A DNA stretch of 64,000 bases, taken from Trametes villosa. Its lineage: Eukaryota; Basidiomycota; Agaricomycetes; Polyporales; Polyporaceae. The translations under genes and the position numbers were made by a program. Within the stretch, counting starts at the first letter, position 1. Each line of letters starts with the position of its first letter. Shown in pieces: positions 32,720 through 44,995 of this stretch. The stretch spans positions 744,001 to 808,000 of the forward strand of contig PUDQ02000024.1 of NCBI GenBank assembly GCA_002964805.2. Direction: 5' to 3'. The notes below the pieces were generated by a model that had not been told where the DNA came from, did no database searches, and worked only from the letters and a program-made list of their open reading frames with translations.

Positions 32720-34676
32720 TCATGAATCCGCCGGCGGAGCCTCAGGCTCCTCCTTCACAACGGCATCCGGTGCTGAGTCCCCCTCGGGCTTCTCCTCGCT
32801 CTCCACCACCACCTCCGCCTCCTTCGCCTTGGCTTCCTCTTCCGCTGGCGCCGCTTCAGCCGAAGCAGTCGCTGCTACGGCAGCATATGAAGCGGTCTCG
32901 GCGGTCTCGTCGGATCCAGCAGCCTCGGACGGCTCCTTCGCCTCCGCTTCCTCTGCGGGCTTTTCAGGCGACTCTGTGGGTAGCTCTACCACTGGCTCCT
33001 CGACAGCAGAGTCCTCGGTGGAAGGCGTGGACTCCGGGGCAGCGTCGGACGCGGTTTCTGCATGAGCCTCGCTCGGTTGTTCAACAGTTGAAGCGAGCTC
33101 GGTTGCCTCCTCCGGAGCGGGTGCTTCAGCTTCACTTGGCGCTGACTCTTCGGCCTCCTCGGCCTCTTTCGCTTTGGGGGCCTCCTCCGGGGCTGGTTCA
33201 GCCACGGGCTCCGCCGCTGCTGCAGGCGCGTCCTCCGTGCCCTCCGAGGGCGTGTTCTCGGTAGCCGGTGCATGTGCCTCTTCCGACGCTTTCTCAAGCT
33301 CTTCTGAGGGGGCCTCTTCCGCAGGTGGAGCAGCGGGAGGGTCGCCCTCCGCCACGCTTTCGGTCGAGTGCTCTGCCGGAGCGGGCTCAGCGGCAGCAGC
33401 CTCTTCGGCGGGCTGCGGCTCCTCCTGACTTGGTGGGACCGCGATCGCCACAACCGGCGGTTCGATGGGGGCCACAGGCGGCACATACACGGCCTCCGCG
33501 CTGCCCGCCGCCGTCGGCGGGACGAACGGCTCGCCGGCGCCCGGGATGAGGGCGGCGCGCTCCGCGGCGATCTCGCGGTCGATGTCGACCTCGGGGTCGC
33601 CCTTCGCGAGCTCCTCCGCGACGCTGAACGCCTCGCTGTACACCATCGTGTCCGTGCGCGCGCGCCCGAACTTGCGCGGGCTCTCGCCGCGCGCGTCGCC
33701 CGCGGGCCCGGGCGGGCTCTTCGGGCGGAGCGTGTCGCGGCGCGGCTCGAGCGCGGCGCCCATGAGGCGCGGCGGCTCGACGGGCTCCGCGCGGCCCTCG
33801 AGGCGCGGCGGGATGACGAGGAACTCGAGCGGGACGAGGTCGAAGTACTTGACGAGCGCGAGGAAGCGCGCGTAGAGCGAGGACTCGGCCTCGGCCTGCT
33901 CGAACACGTCGCGGTGGTGGAAGTAGGCGTGTGCGAAGATGCGGCCGAGGCGCCGGCAGAGGGAGGTGAAGTGGCGGTGGGAGGTCGAGGGAACGGAAAG
34001 CCTGGGCGGCCGTGTGAGCAAGGGAATTCGGGCATTGTCTATGGTGCAACGTACCGAGAAGGGAACGCGCGGGGAGAGTTCAGGAGCGCAGTTGCGCTAT
34101 CCAGGGTATGCAGAATGTAGTCTATAGCACAACATTGCTATCATGCGACATGTGAGCTCAGGTCCTGCTGAGGGGTTTTGTAGCATTACCTCCATGGCGC
34201 CTTCGTTGCCGTGGGCGACACATAAATACAGCCATTCACCAGCTTTCATCTCCGGGCATGTGTTTCGTGTGCATTCCTGCTGGAGCATCGTAATCAATGG
34301 GTGGGACAAGTCCTGTGCCACTCGTCTATAATGCCGCACTATGAGTTGGATCACTCGTCATTTACGAAAACAGACGTACTCACCGTAGGTGTTCATATAC
34401 CCAGCACGCCGGGTCGACATTCACGCCGCCTGCGACGTCCTTGTCCGCGTCCTTCTCATCTCCCTTGGCGGCTCCGTTATCTGGGCTGTCGTTTTGGTCC
34501 TTTCCAGGTATGGCGACGATCTTCTCTACGTCGTGGACGTCGAGGCGGATGAGGAGGGAGATGTACTCTTGCAGTTGGAATGCGCTGTCGAGAGCAGTGA
34601 TGGGTGGAAGCGTCTTGACCGGGTAGAAGGAGGAGATGCGCGAGCCTTTGAGCGGGCGTTGAATGAGGACCGTCAT
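32720..34676 (-). CDS. MOB kinase activator with long acidic tail
   Basis: Four exons, 34676-34384, 34325-34190, 34137-34055 and 34001-32720, 597 residues. Residues 1-~240 are the MOB/phocein domain, beginning MTVLIQRPLKGSRISSFYPV. The zinc site is complete: two cysteines in LQQECTRNTCPEM and two histidines in FAHAYFHH. MOB proteins bind and activate NDR/LATS kinases or sit in STRIPAK complexes. The following ~360 residues are unusual: first an Arg/Pro linker (LMGAALEPRRDTLRPKSPP), then an almost pure Glu/Ala/Pro/Ser stretch, strongly acidic and surely disordered. The frame is open throughout with no stop, so the tail appears real. Confidence 0.88.
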
Positions 34677-35341
34677 CGTTGCCGGGAGTGGTGGTCTCGG
34701 GGTCGCGTTCGAGGTCGACGTTGGCGTCGAGCAGCGCGTCCACCGCGTCCACTCATGGGCGTCTACAGCTACACCGAGGTTAGGGTCAAAGAAGGACCGT
34801 GGCGGGCCGAAACCCGAGAGCCTCGGCGCTCCAGATATCGCGGAAGGTCTGATCCCAGCCTTTCCTCCGCACGTTCTTCGTCGCATCTCGCCCTCTCTGA
34901 GGCTCTTCCTACCTCTGTGCAGACGCAGAGCTGAGGGTAGTGAAAACCGGACGCATTTATGTCCGTGGTGCCCCGTAGCTACACGAGAATGTCCGTGAAG
35001 CCCTAACCCCAGGCTGGGGTCCGCTGTCGATCGTGATCGAGCAGGATTTTTCCGCCCTTTGCGCCTGCGCTGACTCGCCGTCAGACTGTCCGCCTTGGCC
35101 TTCTCTCTCGCACTCCCCCGCTCGGCCCAGCCTTCCTGCTTGCCATGTGTCTTCAGTAGATCGTCGGAAATCTTCTCGAGATCAGAGTCATTTGTTTGGT
35201 GACTGTGTATGACTAGTGCTCGGCGACTCGGAGGAGCTTGTACCATTTCCAGCAGAGTTTACGCCCCCCTTCCCAGCGGCTGCTCAAGCTCCGGCGATAA
35301 CAGCGACACCCCCACGTTCCATCGCTCTTGATAACGCCGCC
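34677..35341. promoter_or_regulatory. Divergent promoter region, MOB and permease
   Basis: About 660 bases between two divergent start codons. The minus-strand frame remains open upstream of the MOB ATG, but there it does not resemble MOB proteins. No clear TATA box was picked out. Confidence 0.35.
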
Positions 35342-37338
35342 ATGGAGAAGCAAGCGCACGACAGTACCGCCTTCCCGGACGTCGAGAAGGATGTAGTGTC
35401 CGATGGCGAGAGCTCGCTCGCACAAAAGGACTGGCATCACTCCTACAAATGGTCAAGGACATTGCTGCAGTGGGGCCTGGAAACCAGAGGTGTGTCTTCA
35501 TTGCATATGCATTTGCTCGTTCTTGACTTATGGCATTTTGGCGCAAAGGCATCTTGCCCGTACCGCTGAGGGAGAGAGTGGACACCCAGTACAGCAAGAT
35601 ATTCTTCATATGGCTCTCGGCCAACTTCAATATCCTCTCGTGAGCACGCCTGTCTCCGGTAATTGTGTATAGTTCCCTTAAAACGTCCCTAGCTTCTCTG
35701 CAGGCACATTAGGGCCTGTTATCTTCGGTTTGGGCCTCAGGGACTCTTGCTTGGTTATCCTCTTCTTCAACTTGCTATGCAGTGCTCTCCCGGCATACTT
35801 GTAAGTCCAACGCTATGCCCCGACCTAGGCTCTGATGCGAGCATTGTTCTCAGCTCTACCTGGGGACCAAAACTTGGGCTACGCCAGATGTGCCAGGCCC
35901 GGTACAGCTTCGGGTGAGTCAGGGCGTTCGTGAGCTCGACGAAATGAAGCTAATGTTCTACACCCCGACAAGCTTCTATGGTGTAATCATACCAAGCGTC
36001 TTCAACATGTGCTCGATGATGGGCTTCTGTATCCTTAACTGTATCCTTGGAGGCCAAACGCTGGCCAGTATATCCGACGGCCACTTGAGCTGGAGGTGTG
36101 TGGACACACTACATGCATGCCCCACCTTTGCTAACCTCGCATGCAGCGTCGGAATTGTGGTGATCACGCTCATATCATTATTCGTCTCGTTCTGTGGCTA
36201 TAGAGTTCTTAATTGGTAGGTTGGCACCGCGAGCCCGAACAATCGCCCGATACTTAGTATGTCGCCTACAGGTATGAACGTGTCGCATGGATCCCTGTTC
36301 TCGTCGTCTACCTGGTCGCCCTTGGGGTTGGCGGCAAGCACCTTGGGAGTCCGCCTCCAGCCGAGCCCGCAACTGCTGCGACGATCTTGTCCTTTGCATC
36401 CACAATTGCAGGATTCGTTATCACCTACTGCTCTCTGGGCTCGGACTTCACCATCTATCTCAGCCCATCCGCGCCAAGGTATGCATTCTTGGTTCACCCC
36501 GATTACGCTGTGACGCTCACAAATTGCTAGTTGGAAGATATTCCTGTACTCGTACTTCGGATTCAACATCCCGATTGTGAGCATCATCCCTACGTCCCCG
36601 ATCACCATGCCTGACGCGTTTCCCCCAGATCCTCATTCAGTGCCTCGGCGCAGCGGTGGCAGTCTCGGTGCCCTTCGTCCCGGAATGGGACGCCGGGTAC
36701 GCGAACGGGAACGTCGGCGGGCTCATCGAAGCCATGCTCCGCCCCACCGGCAACTTCGGGAAGTTCCTCACCGTGCTCATGGCGCTGAGCGTGACCGCGA
36801 ACATCGCGCCGACGCTGTACTCCTTCTCCCTGAGCTTCCAAGTCTTCATCCCGCCGCTCTCCGTCGTCCCGCGCTACATGTTCTCCCTCCTCGCCACCGC
36901 AGTGTGCGTGCGCCCTTTCCGCCTTCCCCAGGTTGCGCGCGCTGACCCACCTCACACCACAGCCTCATCCCGGTCTCGATCGTCGGCGCACACAAGTTCT
37001 ACGACACGCTCACGAACTTCCTCGGGCTCATCGGCTACTGGGCGAGCGCGTTCGGCGCGATCGTCCTCGGCGAGCACCTGCTCTTCCGCCGCGGCGACTT
37101 CGCCGCGTACGACCTGCGCCACTGGCAGGACGCGCGCCGGCTCCCGACGGGGCTCGCGGCGCTCGGCGCGTGCGCGCTCGCGTGCGCGTTCATCGTGCCG
37201 TCGATGGACCAGGTGTGGTTCGTCGGCCCGTTCGCGCGCCATGCGGGCGACATCGGGTTCGAGGTCGCGTTCTTCGCCGCGGGGCTGTTCTATATCCCGC
37301 TGCGGTATGTCGAGCTGCGGTTTAGGCCGATGGTGTAG
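35342..37338 (+). CDS. Purine-cytosine permease (NCS1, Fcy2-like)
   Basis: About nine exons; the conceptual protein is about 510 residues. It opens with a polar tail and then the family signature KWSRTLLQWGLETRGILPVP, RTDxxYSKIFFIWLSANF-like sequence (here RVDTQYSKIFFIWLSANFNI), GTLGPVIFGLGLRDS, FFNLLCSALPAYFSTWGPKL with GLRQMCQARYSFG, and about twelve hydrophobic helices. Conserved later elements are YCSLGSDFTIYLSPSAPSWK, GGLIEAMLRPTGNFGKFLTV, ALSVTANIAPTLYSFSLSFQ and FYDTLTNFLGLIGYW. These permeases take up cytosine, adenine, guanine or hypoxanthine with protons at the plasma membrane. The start at 35342 (MEKQAHDS) has a good Kozak context (gccgccatgg). Substrate within the family cannot be told by eye. 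Confidence 0.9.
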
Positions 37339-37619
37339 CGCACGGGGCGCGAGCTTGTTGGGGCACGGAAGTACTACAGTGGGGAGGAAGTCGATGTAGG
37401 ATGAATTTCTCACCCCTTCGACGGCCTCGAAGTATAGATGAGCGCATCGGCGCCCGTTGTCGCAGTTGAGGCACTCTACCTTCTCCTCCGACAGGGAAAA
37501 GAAAACGTGACAGATACCATTCCAAGAAAACATTCGTGCGTGATACACAGCAAGATAGGGGGGCTGGTATAAAACCCCTACGATCCTAAGGCCTGATAGC
37601 CGACGATGGGGCGGAATAT

Positions 37620-38669
37620 CTAGACCTCCCCCGCCGTGCCAACAACGTACGTGTCTAGCACGGTAGCAAGCTTCATAGCAAATTTCCGGGCGGCTGCGAC
37701 CGACCTCACAGCAAACTACAACCTGGTGGTTAGCACCTACCCCAGGACGAGCGAGAAACATTACAGCTTACTTCACTGGGGATCGCCGCGTCAGGGTCTG
37801 CGTTCTGAGCCAAGTGCGCCTGCAGCGTGGTGATGTCCGCTTCAAACTGGAGAGAAGTTGGTGATGGCTGTCCTTGCAATCCATGAAGACTTGGACGTAC
37901 GAGTCTCCAGAAATTAGTGATAGTGTCGATCCTGCTTGCGACTGTGAGGCCCGCGAGTTCCTCCCATTCTATGGTGGGCGGCTGCTGGTCTTTCGCATAC
38001 ACGCCCGCTTCCCGTATGGCATCTTTGACCACCGTCTCGAGAGCTAGGAGGTCCACGGACAAAGTGGCGAAGCCGTCCTTGATCTGCAGCGCGTCCGCGA
38101 CCTTCCTGTTCAGCTTCTGGATGCATGGTAGTCATTAGCTAGGTATCGATCATCGGAGAGATTAACCTGTGACTACCTCAGTGAAACGCTCACGGCTGGA
38201 CTGAAATTCGCCATCGCTGGACTGGTCGAACTCGACCAAGATGACGTTGCTGTACTCTGGATGTCACGGGCTCGTGAGCCCCGCCGTCTGCTAGGGGGAG
38301 ATCCTACATGTGTGAGATTGTGACTTACGTTGCATGCACGCCGAGACAGCGGCCGCGTGGAGTCGGCTCTCCTCTACAGTGTGCTTGAATCTCTGCAATG
38401 CTAGGGCAGTTAGTCGCTGCATGGGACTGAGAGTATACTGCACCGACCGTAAAGTATTCATGCCACTGCGGAGCAAGCTGCAGGACGTGGTTGTCCTTAT
38501 CCAAGTATCGAGCGTTATCAAACGCAACGAGGGCAGTTGTAACGCGCTCGAAGCCCTCCTCGATGTCCTGGATGGACTTGGTGAGGTTGTGGATGTCATT
38601 GATCAGCTCCTCCTCGCTCGAGCTCGGCTTCTGCATGTCCACAACAAAGTCGTCAGGAACAGAGGTCAT
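37620..38669 (-). CDS. Hypothetical all-helical protein
   Basis: Five exons by eye, about 265 residues. It begins MTSVPDDFVVDMQKPSSSEE. Segments include INDIHNLTKSIQDIEEGFER, ALVAFDNARYLDKDNHVLQL, APQWHEYFTRFKHTVEESRL, HAAAVSACMQQYSNVILVEF, KLNRKVADALQIKDGFATLS and VDLLALETVVKDAIREAGVY. The last exon gives FAVRSVAAARKFAMKLATVL and ends at 37620. All frames join at ordinary 50-70 bp introns. Predicted to be almost wholly alpha-helical with amphipathic repeats, no signal peptide, no clear membrane segment. I do not recognise the family. The shape (long amphipathic helices in ~265 residues) would suit a coiled-coil bundle protein, but nothing allows a functional claim. Confidence 0.6.
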
Positions 38670-40389
38670 CTGCGTGCAATCTGTAGGTGTGTGATGGAGG
38701 AAGAGCTTATACTCCGAAGCCGGTGAGGTGCAGCGACGATAGAGGTAATGGTTGGCAGAGATGATAGGAGCGTGCAGTAGGGCGCAGGCTGCGTCCTTTT
38801 ATCGCAACTAGAGCAGACGAGAACTTGTCCCTGGTGCCGAATCTGAGTAGCAGACGTAGGACGCGAGTGGAAGGCTGCCGTTTCATCGTGTCAGATTGAC
38901 TCCGGCGTCGACGAGAGCCGGTCTCTGTCGAAACGTACCCCTGGGAAGTCCGCCCTGGCACAGACAAAGGTCGTCGACAGTAGGTGTAGGGCATGGGGTG
39001 CGTTCCTCTCCGCAGTTGTTCCTCTCCGGAACCTGGCCATGGGGCGCTGTACGATGTCAGCCACAGGCCCAGAGTTCGTTCGAGCAGTCAGGTTCCTGCT
39101 GGTTCCTGCCACTCCAAAAGGCCGGGAGCACTTGATCAAGAACGAGCCGGCTCAGGGCCTCGAGCTTTTTTTAGTTGTCGGTTGTACCTAGGGATGTCAA
39201 GAAATGGGCCTCGGATTCCGTTCATTGCCAGTACTTGACTGTTTCTGGGCCGTTGACGTCTGGGACGCCATCAGGTACGCGACCTAGTCGCCGCGGCTGT
39301 TATACCAAGTCCGGAGACATACGCCAGCGGTGTCGGTATTTTTATTTCGTTTATCTTTACGACACTTCTTCGCAGAAACGGACCAAGGCCAGCGAATGTT
39401 GGGCATTGACCTGCGCGATGGTGGAGAACAGGAAGATGTTAGACGCCCAGTTGTTGTGCGGGTCCCGGGATGTCTGAGGCGGCGCTTATTTGTACCTCCT
39501 TTCAACTTCAACGTCGCGCGCACTGTGGCTTGGCATCTCCTTCTACAGCTGCAATCATCTATGATCTCCCGGAAGTCCGGAAGCATTCAGCTGTACGGGA
39601 TTAGCTAAACCTTTCAGGAAATATCCGCTCCCTGACATCCCTCATGTGTCCTCGAGTCGCGACTAGAAACAAGCTGTAGGCCGGGCTGCGCAGCTGCTAC
39701 GACATCATGCAGCTGGCGATGTGCCAGCCCGAGATAAGACGATACAAATCAAGGGCGATGTGTAGTAGCTCCCGCATTCGGTAAGGCACCTCTTCGCGTC
39801 GGCTGCATGGTGAGAGCTGCACCCCTTGTTATAGCCTTGGATGTGCTCGCAAACTCTTGGGCCGGCATCTGTGCTAATAGACAAAAGGGACCAAGGATCA
39901 CACGTGGATAGCTTCTCCCGACCTCTGCAGGGAGCCTCGTTCCACCCAAGATTACCCTGCCGCTGACAACAGATTTCTCTCACGTTCTAGTCGTCGTAAA
40001 CCCGAGTGGCTCGGAGGCGGAAAGCGCTGGCAATTCTTGGCATGGGTTTGCTCGATTTTGAGCCATGGGCTACTGCAACGAGTACCATGTGCCTATGCAG
40101 CATGACTGACATAGTAACACACTCTGCATTGGCGAGCCAAGCGCCCCCCACTCCTACTGCTCCTAGTGCGGTGAGTGTAACGAATGGCCCTTCCAGATGC
40201 TACTGACTGCCGGCGAACAATCCCGTACTCCCGCGACGAAACGAGTTTAACTCCGGACATATGACAGCCGATGCCGTGGATAGCGTTTACCTCCACGGTA
40301 CCAGCCGTTATAAGGACCGATGTTCTGCTGATCGATGCACCAATCCCCACTCATAGTGCGTAGCCCGAGTTCGAGGAAACAGCTGCAAG
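38670..40389. other. Gene-poor stretch with one protein-like fragment
   Basis: About 1.7 kb with no complete gene. On the minus strand 39473-39357 a 38-codon frame reads DPHNNWASNIFLFSTIAQ and continues to a stop in plausible protein sequence, perhaps the last exon of a decayed gene. Upstream of it I found no exon that joins. Confidence 0.35.
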
Positions 40390-42506
40390 ATGCCCGTACT
40401 CTGGCTTGCCTTGCTGCCTGCTCTGCTGGGCTTCTGTCTCTTGCAGTATTGGAGGTCATCCAGAAGTCGCTTGCGCTTACCTCCAGGCCCGCCGCGACTT
40501 CCTCTTATCGGGAATGCGCTAGATATGCCAAAGCAACACTCCGGGGCTGCCTTCCGTGCACTCACCGACAAGTATGGTGCGTTGTTGCTCCCCCCACCCC
40601 TTCATGTTCGTTTGCCGCCACGCGCTGATGACTTGAACGCTCGCAGGTGATGTTGTATACCTAGACGTACTCGGTCAGCCGATGATCCTGCTGGGAACGC
40701 ACGACGTTGCCCTTGACCTGCTCGAGAAGCGATCTGCGCTGTATTCAGACAGGCCTCAATCGATCATGATGACTTTGTACGCATTCACCTTCTGCTGCAC
40801 CGTCGCAAGCGCATCCTGACACAGCGTTTCTCGCAGAGGCGGCTTCGACTGGATCATGTCAATGATCCCCTATGGCCCTTGGTGGAGGCGCCATAGGCGC
40901 GCCTTCCACCAGTTCTTCAACCCAACCGCTGCAATGGAGCTGAGGGGGTTGCAGCGGACACAGGTCAACCACTTCCTCTACCGACTCCTGAACACGCCAG
41001 AGGACTTCTACGACCACATCAGGCAGTACGTCCCTCACGCGAACGCCCTTCCAAGCCTGGCCTCTCACATATTTCTCCGCCAGCCTATTTGCTGCGACCA
41101 TCATGCGTGTCGCGTACGGGATTCAAATTGCAGAGAAGAACGACGAGTACGTGAAGATTGCCGAGGACGGACTCGCCGCGTTCAGCAGTCTGGTCGTTCC
41201 CGGAAAGTACCTGGTCGAGCAGTTTCCCTTCTTGCGCTTCCTGCCCGAGTGGTTCCCTGGTGCGAAGTTCAAGCGCGATGCGGCCGACGCGAGGGCAGCG
41301 GTCTTTAATGTACGGGACGTCTCGTGGACCCGGACACTAGATGCTATGGTGCGTGGGTTCATGGCCAGGCTGTTGGAAGCACACTGACAGAAGAGGCGAC
41401 TGGGCATTGGCGGGCGGTAGCGCGAGGGATCCGCTAACGCATCTATGACCACTGTGATGATGGAGCGCGTGTCTACGCTGGAAAGCCCCGAGGCTGAGGT
41501 CGAAGAGACCATAGCCCGAAACATTGCCGCAGTAGCTTACGGAGGTCAGTGGTATTTCCCCTTCCGTCACTCTTCTGTATGTGTCTCACGCATCCCCAAC
41601 CTTCTAGGCGGCGCAGATACAGTGAGTGAGGGTCCCAACACCAAGCTACACCGCGATGTTAACTAAGCGCACACAGACCCTCTCGCTCATCCAAGCGTTC
41701 TTCCTCGCCCTCGTGTCCTTCCCCGAGGTGCAAGAGAAAGCGCGCGCAGAGCTCGACGCCGTCGTCGGCCCGCGGCGCCTGCCCGACTTCGACGACCGCG
41801 ACTCACTGCCGTACGTCTGCGCGGTCATCAAAGAGTGCATGCGCTGGCACGCGATCGCCCCGCTCGGCATCCCGCACCGCCTAGTGCAGGACGACGAGTA
41901 CCGCGGGTACTTCATCCCGAAGGGCACGCTCGTCCTCCCGAATCTCTGGTATGTGCCGCCTCTCATGCCGTAGATTCTCGAAGGTTCAGTAGGCTAACGT
42001 CTTGGGGGGTTGTAGGGCGTACTCACGCGACGAGCGACGGTATCCGAACCCAGAGGCCTTCATTCCGGAGCGCTTCCTGAAGGATGGGAAGCTGAACCCG
42101 GACGTCACTGACCCTGCCGAGTTTGCGTTCGGCTTCGGCAGGCGGTACGTTTCGCTTGTTGGGCGCACCTTGCGCGAGATGTTGGCTGACGTCCCGGTGC
42201 ATGTAAACTAGGATCTGTCCAGGCCGCCACTTTGCAGAGGCCTCTCTCTTCCTCACCGTCTCCTCGGTGCTGCACACGCTCTCCCTCACCCCGCCGTTGG
42301 ACGAGGCTGGGAAGCCGGTGTGGCCGAAGATCAAAATGACGCCGGGCGTTGTCTCGTGAGTTGACGTGGCGTGTGCTTTTGAGAAACTCGTTGTGCTGAC
42401 CAGCAAGCTTCCTTGTAGGTACCCGGAGCCCTACAAATGTGTCATCAAGCCGCGCGCTCCGTGGGCTGAGGCTCTCATCCGCGCGAACGACCAGCTGGCG
42501 GCGTAA
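40390..42506 (+). CDS. Cytochrome P450 monooxygenase
   Basis: Ten or so exons, about 530 residues. N-terminal membrane anchor LWLALLPALLGFCLLQYW, then the proline hinge RLPPGPPRLPLIGNALDM. Substrate-side region: PYGPWWRRHRRAFHQFF (helix C WxxxR). I-helix GGGADTTLSLIQAFF with the A/G-G-x-D/E-T-T motif spread over two introns; K-helix IKECMRWH (ExxR); PERF region PEAFIPERFLKDG; heme loop FGFGRRICPGRHFA with its cysteine, split by an intron in GRR. Exon boundaries near 41349-41420 were settled by the continuous reading LDAMREGSANASM. Typical of Agaricomycete CYP64/CYP620-like or CYP5144-type enzymes; substrate unknown. ER membrane, needs P450 reductase. No biosynthetic cluster genes lie beside it. 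Confidence 0.92.
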
Positions 42507-42835
42507 CCCCCCTACTACTATTGATGGAGTGTCGCCACGTATAGCGAAGCTCGATGGTATGTCCTAAAAACCACCCCATTTCAACGAAGGCTGGAATATT
42601 ACTAGACACGAGGCCCGCGTTGGGACAGACGACTGGGAACTTGAGGAGCTCTGCCCGTTTGGCGTATAGCCCGTGGCAGCGCTAATAATACTTGGTTGTT
42701 GATTGAAGAAGGGCCGTTCGGGTATGTCGCGGGAATTATAGGAGTCCCAAGCAGCGCAGGCACAAAATGAGCCGCGTAGTATATACGCACAAGACCTAAT
42801 ATTCAACGCGTCAACTAACCCATATCATCAACGTA
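42507..42835. other. Intergenic, convergent gene ends
   Basis: About 330 bases between two stop codons; nothing seen except likely 3' UTR sequence. Confidence 0.4.
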
Positions 42836-44995
42836 TTACAGCTTCGCATGGATCCCATATACCAGCTTTGCGTTCAGCTCTACCCTGCCCCGGGACGCGC
42901 CTTGCACGCTCGCGATGTCCGCGCCAGTCTTCGCCAAGTCGCCCTCGCACACCCACCGGCGGAACGCCTCTATGTCCTCTTCAGCCGTTGGCTCGCCTGT
43001 CGCATAGGCCCACGTCGCATGCTCGAGGAGGTGGACTGCGCACGCGATTTCGGCGAAGTAATCCAGAACGAGCAGGGGCAGGAGGGGGTTCTTCGTGCTT
43101 TCCTTGAAGAGGGCAGGTAACTTGTCCACGGATGGGGACAGCACGTCCAGCGCCGCGCTCAGCTGCTGGGCGAGGGTGGGTGGTACGGTCGCTATCACAT
43201 CGTGCGCCCACTGATAGTCGAGACATGAGGGATGTTAGCGGGTGGCTATGTGCAAGGCGACAAGACGGTGCACCTTCGTGATGCTCACGACAGCGCCAGG
43301 GTCTTTCGTCGCCGCCCTAGTCAGGTCTAGGGCACATACATTCACCGTGCCTTCCCAGATCTTCTCGACCATGGCGTCGCGGATGAGGCTACCGATATGT
43401 CAGCTACGGCGCCCGGAATAGAGTGGCACCATGTCTACTCACCGACCGATGCCAGTCTCCTCCATGTAGCCTAAGCCTCCCAGCGCGCCCATGGCCTCCT
43501 CCATTGCGCCGGAGGCTTTCTGCGCCGTGTACGCCTTGATCGCCGGAGTCAACAGCCTCAGCCTCGCCTCTTCCGCAACGCTCGCGGTGCCACACTCGCT
43601 CTTCCCGAGCAGCCGCACCGCCCCAAACACGACATGCACCAGCGCCCTGTACAGCAGCGCCACTTGGGCGAGCCCAGCGACATGCAGGGGCACGTCCCTC
43701 AGTAGCGTCTTCCCGCCATGCACCGCGCGCACCCCTGCGTACGCGCACGCAATCGCAAGGCACCGCTGTAGGCTCCCAACCGAATGCACGGCCGAGTGCA
43801 CACGCGTGATGTTCAGCATCGCCGCGATCGTCTTCACGCCGCCATTGACAGGCCCAATGAGCCACGCACGCGTGCCGCGCAGCTCGAGCTCCGCGGTGGG
43901 CACGCCGTGCGTGCCGACCTTGTTCTTCAGGCGATGGATGCGAATGCCGTTCGAAAGGGGCGTGGGGTACGGCCCCATGCGCAGGGGCACGAGAAAGAGC
44001 GAGAGGCCGCGCGTGCCGGCGGTGGCGGCGCCGGTGCGCGCGAGCGCGATGGCCATGTGCCCCTCGGCAGCGCTGGAGAACCATTTGAAGCCGTCGAGGA
44101 TGTAGGGCTCTCCGAGGTCGGAGGGGATTCGGCGGGTGGGCGTGGCACGGGTTTCGGTGAGGGATAGGTCTGATCCTCCCGGACGTTCTGTCATCCATTG
44201 CCCGGACAGATAGGCCGTGGCGGGGTCGCGGCTGAGGAGATGGGGGAGGACCTCCGACTTCATGGTCTCTGCGCCATGCACTTCTAGCACTGAGAGTAAG
44301 GGTTCGTCAGTGAGATAATACACACGGAAGGGCGGGATCGTACGTCTCGTCGCGCCATCCGTCATGCCCATGGGGCACATTATCTGCATTGACTTTTTGA
44401 GTAAGTGTTCATAGGTAGCGCACCGCGTGACTCACGACGTGGGAGTCACCGGTCATGAGTAGTGTGCGGACGAACTGGAAAGTCCGGCTATGTTCCCCGT
44501 ATTCGCGCTCATAGGCGACAACATTGTAGCCTTCCAGGATGGCGAACTCTTCCAGCTTGCGCCACCCTTCGGAAGTGCGAAGATGGTCGACGCGCCGTCC
44601 GAGCTCATCGTATTGAGTGAGGGTGGCAGGTTGGACGAGTGGCGCTAAGGGACGAATATCTGCGAGCAAGTCGATGTTGGAAGGTGGCGTCGCACAAAAA
44701 CGCAGCGTGGTACAGACCTTGGACTAGGGCGTCTCCGAGACGTGCGAGCTCGGCATCGACTGCTCCTCGAATTCTAATACAAGTACACCGACGGTAAGCG
44801 CAACAGCCGTGGAATGACGACGTCCAACCTACGTCTCAGGGAAGATACGCTTGATGAGACCTGTTAAGACTGGGTCTGCTGTGTACGGGTGCTCGTCAGG
44901 GTAAGCCGACTAGGTGGATATGGGATTGGTAAGTGTATTAGGGGTGGGTCGAAAGGTGGGAGACACACCTGCTGGAAACCTTCCTCTACACGCAT
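42836..44995 (-). CDS. Acyl-CoA dehydrogenase (AidB-like)
   Basis: About seven exons, near 600 residues. The first exon is only nine codons (MRVEEGFQQ). Characteristic pieces: DIRPLAPLVQPATLTQYDEL, SMQIMCPMGMTDG, LSGQWMTERPGGSDLSLTET (flavin-binding), YILDGFKWFSSAAEGHMAIA, IHRLKNKVGTHGVPTAELEL, NGGVKTIAAMLNITRVHSAV, GALGGLGYMEETGIGRLIRD and AMVEKIWEGTVNVCALDLTR. This is the acyl-CoA dehydrogenase fold with FAD, in the AidB-like branch found in fungi, where the acyl substrate is uncertain. It lacks an obvious mitochondrial presequence. The C-terminal exon ends HAKL, not a peroxisomal SKL-type signal but close (AKL matches the degenerate PTS1), so peroxisomal targeting is plausible. A minus-strand TATA-like element lies at 45063-45070. 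Confidence 0.86.

Noticed and set aside
32986..34120. Long ORFs on other frames over the MOB tail (up to 349 codons)
   Set aside because: They arise from the low-complexity GC-rich tail; only the MOB frame continues into a conserved domain.
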